Origin: Sphingomonas sp. CCH9-E2
GTDB taxonomy: Bacteria > Pseudomonadota > Alphaproteobacteria > Sphingomonadales > Sphingomonadaceae
Direction: 5' to 3'
Assembly (NCBI RefSeq): GCF_001557215.1
Contig: NZ_LSJM01000269.1
Location: 1 to 19,333 of the forward strand
Length of the DNA stretch: 19,333 bases
Shown piece after piece: positions 8,184-15,165 of this stretch. The notes beneath the pieces were generated by a model, which saw only the letters and a list, made by a program, of their open reading frames with translations, made no database searches and was not told where the DNA came from. Position 1 is the first letter of the stretch. The number at the start of each line of letters is the position of its first letter. The translations under genes and the position numbers were made by a program.

Positions 8184-8824
8184 ACGACCGCGCCTACACG
8201 CCGCCGCTTGGAACCGGCTCCACCGCCGACTATGACCGCGCGATCCGGCGCTGGACACGCGAGCTGCGCTGGCGCCGCGCCATGATCGCAGCGCTCGTAC
8301 CGCGCCCCGGTGAGACCATCATCGACGTCGGATGCGGCACGGGCAGCTTCGCTGTCATGCTAAAGGCAAACACGCCCGGCGCGACCGTCATCGGCATCGA
8401 TCCCGACGAGGAGGCGCTGGCGATCGCCCGTGCCAAAGCCGATGCCGCCTGGCTCGCGATATGCTGGGAGCGCGGGCTCGCACGGGACATTGAAAGGCGT
8501 GGCGTCGACGCCGTGGTGTCGAGCCTGATGTTCCACCAGGTACCAATGGCAGAGAAGCGGGCCGGCTTGTCGGCGATGTACACCTCACTCCGCCCCGGCG
8601 GGCGACTGGTGATCGCCGATTACGGCCGGCAGCGGGGGCTGATGCGCCTGCTGTTCCGTATGACGATCCAGCGCCTCGACGGCGTGACCGACACCCAACC
8701 CAACGCGGACGGCCTGCTCCCCACGCTGGTCCGCGACGCCGGTTTTCGCAACGTCCGGGAGCTCCGTCAGGTTTATACCGTGACCGGCTCGATTACGCTT
8801 ATCGTTGCGGACAAGCCGGCCTGA
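8180..8824 (+). CDS. Class I SAM-dependent methyltransferase
   Basis: A 214-residue Rossmann-fold methyltransferase. Motif I (TIIDVGCGTGSF) is at 47-58, the acidic ribose-binding residue is D74 (IGIDPDEE), a motif-II-like DAVVSSLMFHQV is near 110-121, and LRPGGRLVIADYG follows in the usual post-II position. The overall style is UbiE/COQ5-like (Methyltransf_11/25 type). The substrate cannot be read from the sequence. It has only two Cys (C52 inside motif I and C95), so it lacks the conserved cysteine set of ArsM arsenite methyltransferases. The start is GTG at 8180, overlapping the CDF stop, with AAGGGGAG upstream. Its place inside a metal-induced operon suggests methylation of a metalloid, a small thiol or a membrane quinone, but this is inference. 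Confidence 0.88.
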   Translation: MNDRAYTPPLGTGSTADYDRAIRRWTRELRWRRAMIAALVPRPGETIIDVGCGTGSFAVMLKANTPGATVIGIDPDEEALAIARAKADAAWLAICWERGLARDIERRGVDAVVSSLMFHQVPMAEKRAGLSAMYTSLRPGGRLVIADYGRQRGLMRLLFRMTIQRLDGVTDTQPNADGLLPTLVRDAGFRNVRELRQVYTVTGSITLIVADKPA

Positions 8825-8835
8825 AGGAGAGAGCG

Positions 8836-9378
8836 GTGAATCTGCTGTCGGAGCAACGGGAGATCAAGAAGCAGTCCGTACAGGCCCTTGCGCTTTGCGC
8901 CGCGGTTGCAACTGCGTGCGTGCTCTTCTTGCCCAAGCTGGTCACTTTCCCATCCGAGATAGGAGCGCGCCTGGCTTTCGGGGTGCAGGCGAGTTCGATT
9001 CATTTTGCGATCGTCCTCATTGCGGTCCGCATGGTGTCGAGCGGACGCTACCGCTCGGCCGCCGATATCGGCGGCGCGGCAAAGGCGCCGCCGAGTCCCG
9101 CGCTCGCGATCAAGGCCGCGTTCCTTCAGAATACACTCGAGCAGGCGTTCCTCGGAGTGGGCGCGCATCTTCTCCTCGCCTCCGTTGCAAGCGGTCGTTG
9201 GTTGGGGCTGCTAGTTGCGTCGCCTTTGCTGTTCGCGATCGGCCGGTTAAGTTTCTTTCGCAACTATGCTGACGGCGCAGGCGCACGCGCTTTCGGGATG
9301 GCAGCCACCGCAATGGCATCGCTGTTCTGCTACCTAGTCGCGTTTCTGCTAGCCGTTGGCGGGCTGCTGGGCGGATAA
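8836..9378 (+). CDS. MAPEG-family integral membrane protein
   Basis: A 180-residue protein with about four hydrophobic helices. The segments QNTLEQAFLGVGAHLLLA (98-115) and GRLSFFRNYADGAGARAFG (136-154) match the conserved helix-2 and helix-4 regions of the MAPEG superfamily, whose members include membrane-bound glutathione transferases and peroxidases. The Arg-, Asn- and Tyr-bearing pattern in the second segment corresponds to glutathione-contact residues in that family; activity is not proven. The start is GTG at 8836, with GGAGAG about 5 nt before it and 11 nt after the methyltransferase stop, making it the third gene of the CDF operon. Glutathione-dependent handling of metal or oxidative stress is a reasonable guess. 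The 97-nt gap to the convergent protease gene holds only a weak TAGGG/CCCTA hairpin (9405-9423) and no clear terminator. Confidence 0.82.
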   Translation: MNLLSEQREIKKQSVQALALCAAVATACVLFLPKLVTFPSEIGARLAFGVQASSIHFAIVLIAVRMVSSGRYRSAADIGGAAKAPPSPALAIKAAFLQNTLEQAFLGVGAHLLLASVASGRWLGLLVASPLLFAIGRLSFFRNYADGAGARAFGMAATAMASLFCYLVAFLLAVGGLLGG

Positions 9379-9475
9379 TTCCCGGCGAGCAGACAAGTAA
9401 TATCTAGGGACCGAAATACCCTACGACTGCGTCGCAACGGAAGGGTTCGCGAGATCACGGGATCCTTACAGCAAA

Positions 9476-10696
9476 TCAATAATAGTCAGCGAGGCGAAGA
9501 TCTCGCACACGCCCGGTATGGTCCTCTAACTTTACCACGGTTCCCGGTGGCATGAAGCGCCACCGCCAATGGTCGCTTCTGATATAGGCTGCGTCAATTT
9601 TGCGGCCATTGACGGCCTGGATCCGATCTCCTGCCTGCCAGCCGCCAGCGGCGGCGGGCCCATTGGCCGCGACATGAATGACGGACAATTCACTTCCCTG
9701 CATCGCGAGCCCAAAACCGCTATGATCTTCGAGCATCGGCAACCCACGCCGCGCAGGTCGCAGCCACAGCTTTTCAGCCGAAACGTCTAGCACCACATCA
9801 AATTGCGAAATTAGCGGAAATCCGATACTGCCTGCCGCACTGGCGGAAGCCCAGGTCGCAGGGACGAGCGCTGGAACGGAGCGAAGAGAATGCCCAGCCA
9901 GCCTGACCTCGTTGGCCATGAAAGTCGTGGCAAGTCGGATGCCGTCAATCCCACCGATCGCTGCGCTCGATTGCCGGACTCCCTCCAGTAGCCGGTGCTG
10001 ATCGACATAGGTGCGAGGCAGCATCAGCGCCATCGAGCTTCCGAGGTCGAAAACCATTGGAATATCCGGAAGCCCGCCGACAGAGGCGGTCACAAGCAGC
10101 TCCCGACTGGATCCGTGCGAAAGCGGCAGAGGCCGCCACTCGAGCCCGCCGGTAAATGCGCCGCTATCGCTAACGGAAATCCGGCTGCGCTCAAAGTCGA
10201 GAGCGACGCAGCGGTTGACCAGCATGTCCTCGCCAAGCACAACATCCACAGGCCCGCCGAGCGCCGAGGAAACAGCGTCGAGGTCAGCAACGATGACGAA
10301 GGGAAGCCGTCGCTGCTGCCCGGCCAGAACGAGATCGACGTCGCGAACGAGGCGAACCGCTGCTCGGCCGCCAACGCCGCGAATGGTCCGCTGTTCCGCC
10401 ACGGTAAGGCCAAGTCGCGCCGCCAGAGAGGAGCTGATGATCGATGCCGCGCTGCCGCTGTCTAGGATAGCTTCTACGGGCGTACTCGCTACCTCCGCCC
10501 GGAGGATGATCGTATCACCGGTGACTAGCCGGAAGGGCTGCCAGAGCGGGGCGCGCGCAATTTCGTTTCCATCGGCGACTAGGGCCGCGGCTTCGGCGAC
10601 TGAGGGACAAATCATGGATCCCGTCACCACTGACCCGCCGTGCCAAAGCATACCCATCGCCTCACGACGGGTGATCGAACCGTATATGCTCGGCAT
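9476..10696 (-). CDS. Retropepsin-like aspartyl protease with C-terminal PDZ domain
   Basis: A 406-residue protein with two retropepsin-like lobes. The first has the catalytic-type triad D79-S-G (VEAILDSGSAASII), a GVGG flap-like segment at 107-110 and a following DVVLGEDML. The second has MVFDLGSSMALML at 214-226, where D217-L-G replaces the usual D-T/S-G. A PDZ-like domain (about 328-400) contains GPAAAGGWQAGDRIQAVNG. An export signal lies at the N-terminus with a twin-arginine-like TRREAMGML; the motif is imperfect, so Sec or Tat export is uncertain. A GTG-started form from 10735 is possible, but AAGGAAAAGG about 8 nt before ATG 10696 favours the shorter protein. It is probably a periplasmic or envelope peptidase of unknown target. 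It is monocistronic, divergent from lysR and convergent with the CDF operon. Confidence 0.85.
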   Translation of the reverse strand: MPSIYGSITRREAMGMLWHGGSVVTGSMICPSVAEAAALVADGNEIARAPLWQPFRLVTGDTIILRAEVASTPVEAILDSGSAASIISSSLAARLGLTVAEQRTIRGVGGRAAVRLVRDVDLVLAGQQRRLPFVIVADLDAVSSALGGPVDVVLGEDMLVNRCVALDFERSRISVSDSGAFTGGLEWRPLPLSHGSSRELLVTASVGGLPDIPMVFDLGSSMALMLPRTYVDQHRLLEGVRQSSAAIGGIDGIRLATTFMANEVRLAGHSLRSVPALVPATWASASAAGSIGFPLISQFDVVLDVSAEKLWLRPARRGLPMLEDHSGFGLAMQGSELSVIHVAANGPAAAGGWQAGDRIQAVNGRKIDAAYIRSDHWRWRFMPPGTVVKLEDHTGRVRDLRLADYY

Positions 10697-10997
10697 TTTA
10701 TCAACCTTTTCCTTTGCGTTGGGCGGAAGACACACCCACCCCGAGTCAAATCGAGAGCTAAGGTCTGTCCGACAAAGGACGACCAGTCGAGCAACATATT
10801 GCTAAGTAAGCTCGATCGAGATCGTTCCCTCGTTTAGAATGACGGATGCTGGCCGGTAGAGGCACGCTGTGCACGCCACCCCACGCTGTGCACGCCACCC
10901 CATTTCTTGGAATGGCGTCAAGACGTTGCTCGCAAGAGGATGCGCGCCGCGCGATCGCCAGCCGGAAACCGGCGCAACGGCTCGTGCAGGAGCGGGC
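10697..10997. promoter_or_regulatory. Divergent intergenic region between protease and lysR genes
   Basis: These 301 nt separate the two divergent starts and should hold both promoters. Visible elements are an A/T-richer patch near 10790-10810, a 10-bp palindrome CTCGATCGAG (10811-10820) and the 19-bp tandem duplication listed separately. I see no convincing -35/-10 pair. LysR proteins usually bind next to their own divergent promoter, so the duplication is the best operator candidate, but this is inference. Confidence 0.4.
10863..10900. repeat. Perfect 19-bp tandem duplication upstream of lysR
   Basis: The unit CACGCTGTGCACGCCACCC occurs at 10863-10881 and again, without mismatch or spacer, at 10882-10900, followed by the first two bases of a third copy. 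Each unit contains the palindrome GTGCAC. It lies 97 nt before the LysR start codon in non-coding DNA. It is either a recent replication-slippage duplication or a doubled regulator-binding site. Confidence 0.9.
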
Positions 10998-11897
10998 ATG
11001 ATCGAGGTTCATTTGCTGCGCTATGCGCTCGCCGCCGCCGACAGCGGCAGCTTCAGCCGGGCCGCCGACCGCTTCGGGGTGAAGCAGTCAACACTCAGCA
11101 AACGCATCCACTATCTGGAGGACCGGCTCGGCGTCGCGCTCTTCCGCCGCTCAAGCCGCGGCGTAGTGCCCACCGATCCCGGCGAGGGGATCCTGCGCAA
11201 GGTGCGCCAGATCGTAGAGGATATCGATGCGCTTGATCGCGACTGCGCGGCGATCGCGCGGGGCACCGCCGGACAGCTACGGTTCGGCTTCCACGGCTCG
11301 CTGGGAAGCGGCGACCTGTCCGCCGTCATTCGCGACTTTCGTGCAGCCTGGCCGGATGTCGAACTGGCAGCGCGTGAGCGCAGCCGGTCGCGGCTGCTGC
11401 GGGCGCTGGAGCGCGACCAGCTCGATTTCGCGGTGATGAGCGGACAGGCCGCGCGTCCCGGCCTCGTCTCGCTGTCCTTCTGGAGCGAAAAGGTGATGAT
11501 CGGACTGCAGCGCGGCGATCCGCTATGCGTATGCGACCCGCTCTACTGGTCGGATCTGCGCGGCATGACCTTCGTAATCAGCAAGGTCGACCCCGGCCCG
11601 TCCCTCAACGACCTGGTCGCCTCACGGCTATCGGGACCGGGCTTCGTCCCCAGCGTCAAGGTCCAGGATGTCCGCCGCGAGAACCTGTTTTCGTTTGCCG
11701 GGAATGGCTGCTGCGTCGTCACGACCGGCATCGCGCGCGAGGATGACGATCTGGTGCTCCGCCCCGTGCATGACGCGTTCGGCGCCACCCATCTCGAGCA
11801 GGCGATCCATTGGCGTCGCGACAATGACAGTGCGGCGCTCAGACGCTTCCTGGAGATGCTGGCGCATCGTTACGGTCGGCCCTTACCGACCTGCTGA
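10998..11897 (+). CDS. LysR-family transcriptional regulator
   Basis: A 299-residue LysR regulator. The N-terminal winged HTH is classic: LLRYALAAADSGSFSRAADRFGVKQSTLSKRIHYLEDRLGVALFRRSSRGVVPTDPG (residues about 6-62), here broken only by the usual linker. A long coiled linker helix and a two-lobed effector-binding domain follow (GQLRFGFHGSLGSGDL and later VKVQDVRRENLFSFAGNGCCVVTTG). The frame is open upstream to an ATG at 10869, but the LysR family always begins at the position of ATG 10998, which has AGGAG about 7 nt before it; the upstream part is leader. The ligand is unknown. It is divergent from the protease gene, its most likely target, and convergent with hfaD, from which it is separated by two hairpins. 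Control of the hfa genes is possible but nothing in the sequence shows it. Confidence 0.93.
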   Translation: MIEVHLLRYALAAADSGSFSRAADRFGVKQSTLSKRIHYLEDRLGVALFRRSSRGVVPTDPGEGILRKVRQIVEDIDALDRDCAAIARGTAGQLRFGFHGSLGSGDLSAVIRDFRAAWPDVELAARERSRSRLLRALERDQLDFAVMSGQAARPGLVSLSFWSEKVMIGLQRGDPLCVCDPLYWSDLRGMTFVISKVDPGPSLNDLVASRLSGPGFVPSVKVQDVRRENLFSFAGNGCCVVTTGIAREDDDLVLRPVHDAFGATHLEQAIHWRRDNDSAALRRFLEMLAHRYGRPLPTC

Positions 11898-11903
11898 GTA
11901 TCC

Positions 11904-11951
11904 AAAAATTCGAAGGGCCGCCGCGCACAGGGGGGAACGCGGCGACCCTTC
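11904..11951 (-). terminator. Intrinsic terminator of the hfa operon
   Basis: Read on the minus strand, GAAGGG-TC-GCCGCG, a 12-nt loop and CGCGGC-GG-CCCTTC form a stem of 6 + 6 bp with one 2x2 internal mismatch. CGAATTTTT follows, with the T-run opposite A at 11904-11908. It begins about 45 nt beyond the hfaD stop codon. The T-run lies only on the minus-strand side, so the site serves hfaD and not lysR. Confidence 0.8.
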
Positions 11952-11958
11952 CCGCTTG

Positions 11959-11989
11959 CCGGCTGTCTCAGGGGGCGCGGAACAGCCGG
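11959..11989. terminator. Second hairpin in the lysR-hfaD convergent gap
   Basis: CCGGCTGT (11959-11966) and ACAGCCGG (11982-11989) form a perfect 8-bp stem with a 15-nt loop. No T-run follows on either strand, so it is a weak terminator at best. It may assist the neighbouring terminator, block read-through from lysR, or protect the hfaD mRNA 3' end. Confidence 0.5.
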
Positions 11990-11995
11990 AGCGGA

Positions 11996-14900
11996 TCAGC
12001 GAAGGCTGGTGATGCTATTCGTCGCCTGGTTGCCGACCGCGACCGCGCTCACCTGGTTGCCGGTGAGTGCAAAGCTGCTGCCGGTCATCGATCCGAGCGG
12101 CAGGGTCAGCTGATTGCCCGTCGCGATCGCGGTCACCGGACCATAGTTGGTCTGGCTGCTGACTATCGCGACGCTACCCGGCTGCCCGAACGAGGACAGG
12201 CTCGCCGCATTGGTCGCGGTGTTGCCATAGGCCGCAGCCGAGACGGTGTTGCCGCCGATCGTCATCGACGCCTGGTTCATGCCGGTGAGCGGGCCGTTGA
12301 ATGCCGCGCCGACCAGGCTGTTCGAGGCCGAAGCCGTCACGCTGCCATAGTTGGTCTGGGCGTTGAGCAAGGGCGCACCCGCGTCCGCCCAGATCTCGAA
12401 CCGGCTGACATCGGACGTGGCGGTTACCGGCGACGGCACACTTCCGCCCACCACCAGCTGGTTGTCCACGGCATTGCCGCGCGCCAGCGCGCTGGTCGCA
12501 TTGCCCTCGATCCCGACCGACGAGGCGTCGATCATCGGCATCGCCGGGAATTGCGATGCACGGTAGCCGGCATCCAGGGATGCGTTCGCCGCGACACTCG
12601 CGGTGCTGATCTGCATGTTGCCGAGCCCGCCCGCCACGCCGCCGCCGAGCGTGTCGATCGTGACGAGGTTCACCGCGCGGTTCGCACTGGCCTCGGCGGC
12701 AGTCACGTTGGCGTCGATCGCGAAGCGTGAGCCGGCCATGCCGATCCCGCTGTCGCCATTCTCGATCGAGGTGACGGCATCGGCCGAAATGCTGCCGCCT
12801 GCGAACTGCAGGTTGCCAAGCACATCATCGCCCGAGATGCCGGGGCTCGAGACGATCGAGACGCGCGTGTTGCGGCCCGTCAGCGATCCCGCATCGACAG
12901 CATCGACCGCGAGGCGATTATCGGCCTCGTTGATGCCGGCATAGGCCTGGTTGGTGTTGCCCTTCACCGAGACGCTCGAGCCGTCCAGCGATCCGGGCGC
13001 GACAAGCGACTGGGTCGACTGCGCGGTGCCGATCACCTGACCATATTGCGCCGAGGACAGGGCCGTGCCGGGTGCCGGCGTGTTCGCCGATCCGAGGCTG
13101 ACCGCGCTCAGCGACAGCCGGTTGGCGGCCGTGTTGCCGATGATCGTCGAGGCAACGCCATTGCCCTCGACCGCATAGGCCGAGCCATAGGTGCGATAGT
13201 CGCCGAGCATGCCGAAGCGGCCGGCCACCGCGCTGTTGATCCCGACCGCATCTTCCACCGAGCCCGACAGGCCGAGCTTCTGGCTGCTGGCCAGCGCATA
13301 GTCGGCGGCAGCGCCATAGCCTTCGAGCAGGGGTCCGGAGACCGCCTCGCCATGTCCGCTGCCATTGGCGAAGCTGGCGCCGGTCACGCTCATGCTGTTC
13401 GAGGCCGAATTGCCGATCGCGCTGCCGGCCAGAACATTGTCGCGGACCGACAGGTCGGACTCGATCACGGTCGCGGGAAGCGCGAGAATGACGCCAAGCG
13501 GCCAGGCACCGCCGCCCGCCTCGACGCGGAGCTCGCCGTTGCCGCTCTGGACATTGTTGAGATCGGCGCTGGTGCGCAGCAGCGGCGCGCTGAGGGTAAG
13601 GCCGTTGGTCGCGCCGTTGCCGGTCGCCGCGACGCTGACCGTGTTACCGTCGGCGGCCAAGGTCGAGCGCTCGACCGGCGACAGCACGCCGAGCTTGAGC
13701 GCGCTGGTCGAAGTGGCACCGACGCTCGACTCCCCGAAGTCCTGCACATTGTGGACGCTGAACGCGGCGGTGACGCTGGAGCTGTTGTCGAACCCGGCCG
13801 ACGCTGTGCCGACCGGACCCGAACCCGGAAGCCCGAACGTATCCATGGTGCCGGCTTCGACGGTCAGCTGGTTGCGCTCCGCGAGGTTGGCGATCGCGAC
13901 GGCGCGCGCGCTATTGTCGGAGAGCGACGCCTGCGCGTTCGTCATGGCGCCCAGGATGTTGGTCCGGATGCCGCCGACGGTATCCGACTCGACATCGGCC
14001 GCACCGGCACGCTGGACAGCGGTCAGGTTCGCGACCGCGCCGCTTCCCGAAGCCGTGCCGATGCGCAGCGACATCGCGTTGTCGGACTGGTTGCCATAGC
14101 CGCCGGCGACCAGTGCGTCGCCGTCATGCCGCGCGTTGGAATCCGACAGCGACCCGAACACGACCAGGTGGAAGGGGTCGGAACCGTCGTTTTCGCCCGC
14201 GCGAACGGTAAGCGCGCCGTCCTGCTGTTGGTGGGTAAGCGTCGCGAAGGTCGCCGAGATTGTCGGATCGCCATCGGCGGAGCCCGGGACCAGCGAGACC
14301 GGGCCGCCATCGGCATAACCGAATGCACTCGCCCCGGAGACGGTGAAGTCGCTGGAGAAAGCGTTGCCATAGCCGAGCGCCCGGACGAGGTTGTCCGTCA
14401 TCGCGAGATCGCTGCCGAAGGTGGCGCCGGTGCCGATGCGCATCGCCGCCATGTTGGTCGAGGTGACCGCCGAGCGCGCGTCGTTCGACTGGAAGCCGAG
14501 GATGCCGCCAGCCGCCGGCTGCTGGAGCCCTTCGAGTGACAGGGTGGCCGTGGCATCGTTGCCGAGTGCCTGGGTATCGAGCCGGTTGTCGGCGACCGTG
14601 ACGGTGTTGCCGCGGCTGGTGTCGATGTTGATGCCGAGCGTGCCGCCGGTGCTGAGCGCCGTCGCGATCGAGGAGGCGCCGCGCTGGGTGGTGACCAGCA
14701 GTGCGTCGCCATCGGCGGTGACCGCACGATTGCCCGAGGTGAGATGGGTGACCGCGCGCTGGCCGCCGAGCTCGGCGGAGTCGATCGAGAGCTCGCTGTC
14801 CGACCGATTGGCGCGCACAGACGCAGTGACGCCGTTGGCGCGCAGCGCGATCTCGGAAGTCTGGGCCGGCGGCGCGGCCACCACGATCTCGAAACCGCTG

Positions 14901-15073
14901 GTGTCGGCCAGTGCGCGAACATGGTCGGCGCGCTGGTGGTCGGCGACGACTCGGGTTCCGCTGATCTGGTCGGCGGACTGCGCCAAAGCGGGCGTGACGG
15001 CGAGCATGGCGGCAAGCGCGGCGGTGGCGCCGCCGATCATCAGCGCGGTGCGGGAATGGGCGATACGGGACAT
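11996..15073 (-). CDS. hfaD: HfaD-like large secreted repeat protein (holdfast-anchor/fibre)
   Basis: A 1025-residue exported protein with a signal peptide (SRIAHSRTALMIGGATAALAAMLAVTPALAQS). Nearly all the rest is built from degenerate repeats of Asn-, Ala-, Gly- and Ser-rich short strands, such as GNTVSAAAYGNTATNAASL and QTNYGPVTA. It has no cysteine and no C-terminal beta-barrel. In Caulobacter, HfaD is a surface protein that forms large multimers at the stalk tip, depends on HfaB and anchors the adhesive holdfast. The assignment rests on position after hfaA and hfaB and on composition. The start is ATG 15073, with CCGGAG about 8 nt upstream; the TTG at 15091 has no better claim. The 92-nt gap after hfaB holds only a weak TCCCT/AGGGA hairpin (15140-15157). 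The fold is probably a beta-solenoid or amyloid-like ladder. The gene product is inferred to be the main fibre or matrix component. Confidence 0.8.
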   Translation of the reverse strand: MSRIAHSRTALMIGGATAALAAMLAVTPALAQSADQISGTRVVADHQRADHVRALADTSGFEIVVAAPPAQTSEIALRANGVTASVRANRSDSELSIDSAELGGQRAVTHLTSGNRAVTADGDALLVTTQRGASSIATALSTGGTLGINIDTSRGNTVTVADNRLDTQALGNDATATLSLEGLQQPAAGGILGFQSNDARSAVTSTNMAAMRIGTGATFGSDLAMTDNLVRALGYGNAFSSDFTVSGASAFGYADGGPVSLVPGSADGDPTISATFATLTHQQQDGALTVRAGENDGSDPFHLVVFGSLSDSNARHDGDALVAGGYGNQSDNAMSLRIGTASGSGAVANLTAVQRAGAADVESDTVGGIRTNILGAMTNAQASLSDNSARAVAIANLAERNQLTVEAGTMDTFGLPGSGPVGTASAGFDNSSSVTAAFSVHNVQDFGESSVGATSTSALKLGVLSPVERSTLAADGNTVSVAATGNGATNGLTLSAPLLRTSADLNNVQSGNGELRVEAGGGAWPLGVILALPATVIESDLSVRDNVLAGSAIGNSASNSMSVTGASFANGSGHGEAVSGPLLEGYGAAADYALASSQKLGLSGSVEDAVGINSAVAGRFGMLGDYRTYGSAYAVEGNGVASTIIGNTAANRLSLSAVSLGSANTPAPGTALSSAQYGQVIGTAQSTQSLVAPGSLDGSSVSVKGNTNQAYAGINEADNRLAVDAVDAGSLTGRNTRVSIVSSPGISGDDVLGNLQFAGGSISADAVTSIENGDSGIGMAGSRFAIDANVTAAEASANRAVNLVTIDTLGGGVAGGLGNMQISTASVAANASLDAGYRASQFPAMPMIDASSVGIEGNATSALARGNAVDNQLVVGGSVPSPVTATSDVSRFEIWADAGAPLLNAQTNYGSVTASASNSLVGAAFNGPLTGMNQASMTIGGNTVSAAAYGNTATNAASLSSFGQPGSVAIVSSQTNYGPVTAIATGNQLTLPLGSMTGSSFALTGNQVSAVAVGNQATNSITSLR
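12000..14836 (-). repeat. HfaD internal repeats: 13 Asn units and 12 Gln units with alternating spacing
   Basis: Counting from ATG 15073, a motif of the form (G/D)N-x8-N, then an A-x-N-x-L-like tail, starts with Asn at residues 80, 163, 228, 319 (Asp here), 387, 477, 546, 638, 706, 789, 858, 942 and 1006. The second Asn is always nine residues later. The intervals are 83, 65, 91, 68, 90, 69, 92, 68, 83, 69, 84 and 64: long and short alternate without exception. Each interval also holds one Gln-led motif (best copies QTNYGSVTA and QTNYGPVTA), at 130, 195, 283, 354, 444, 509, 598, 676, 756, 821, 906 and 974, always 30-40 residues before the next Asn unit. The extra length of long intervals lies between the Asn unit and the Gln unit. 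DNA copies have diverged; CCATAGTTGGTCTG recurs near 12140 and 12345. Confidence 0.85.
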
Positions 15074-15165
15074 GGGGATACTCCGGTTCAAGGGATAAGA
15101 GGCAGTCGGTGAGGGTCGTCAGGCTGTCGGGTGGGCGCCTCCCTGGGACTTGAGGGACGGGCTGC

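Noticed and set aside
8180..8824. ArsM arsenite methyltransferase
   Set aside because: Only two cysteines are present, one inside the SAM motif, so the conserved As-binding cysteine set is absent; no ars genes are nearby.
9379..9475. Terminator between the MAPEG and protease genes
   Set aside because: Only a 5-bp TAGGG/CCCTA stem with no T-run on either side; too weak to call.
10869..10997. N-terminal extension of the LysR regulator
   Set aside because: The extra 43 residues precede the invariant LysR start, include the 19-bp duplication and have no ribosome site; ATG 10998 follows AGGAG.
13046..14539. Plus-strand open frame of 497 codons
   Set aside because: It lies wholly opposite hfaD. 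Its Arg/Ala/Gly/Asp-rich translation has no motif and mirrors the repeats of the real gene; long antisense frames are common in GC-rich DNA.
12000..14836. CRISPR array or DNA satellite in the repetitive stretch
   Set aside because: Repeats are visible at the protein level with diverged DNA, variable spacing and an intact reading frame; no identical direct repeats with uniform spacers.
11996..15073. RTX toxin or autotransporter adhesin as identity of the large repeat protein
   Set aside because: There are no GGxGxDxx nonapeptides, no C-terminal beta-barrel and no haemagglutination TPS domain; the CsgG-like neighbour points to HfaD.
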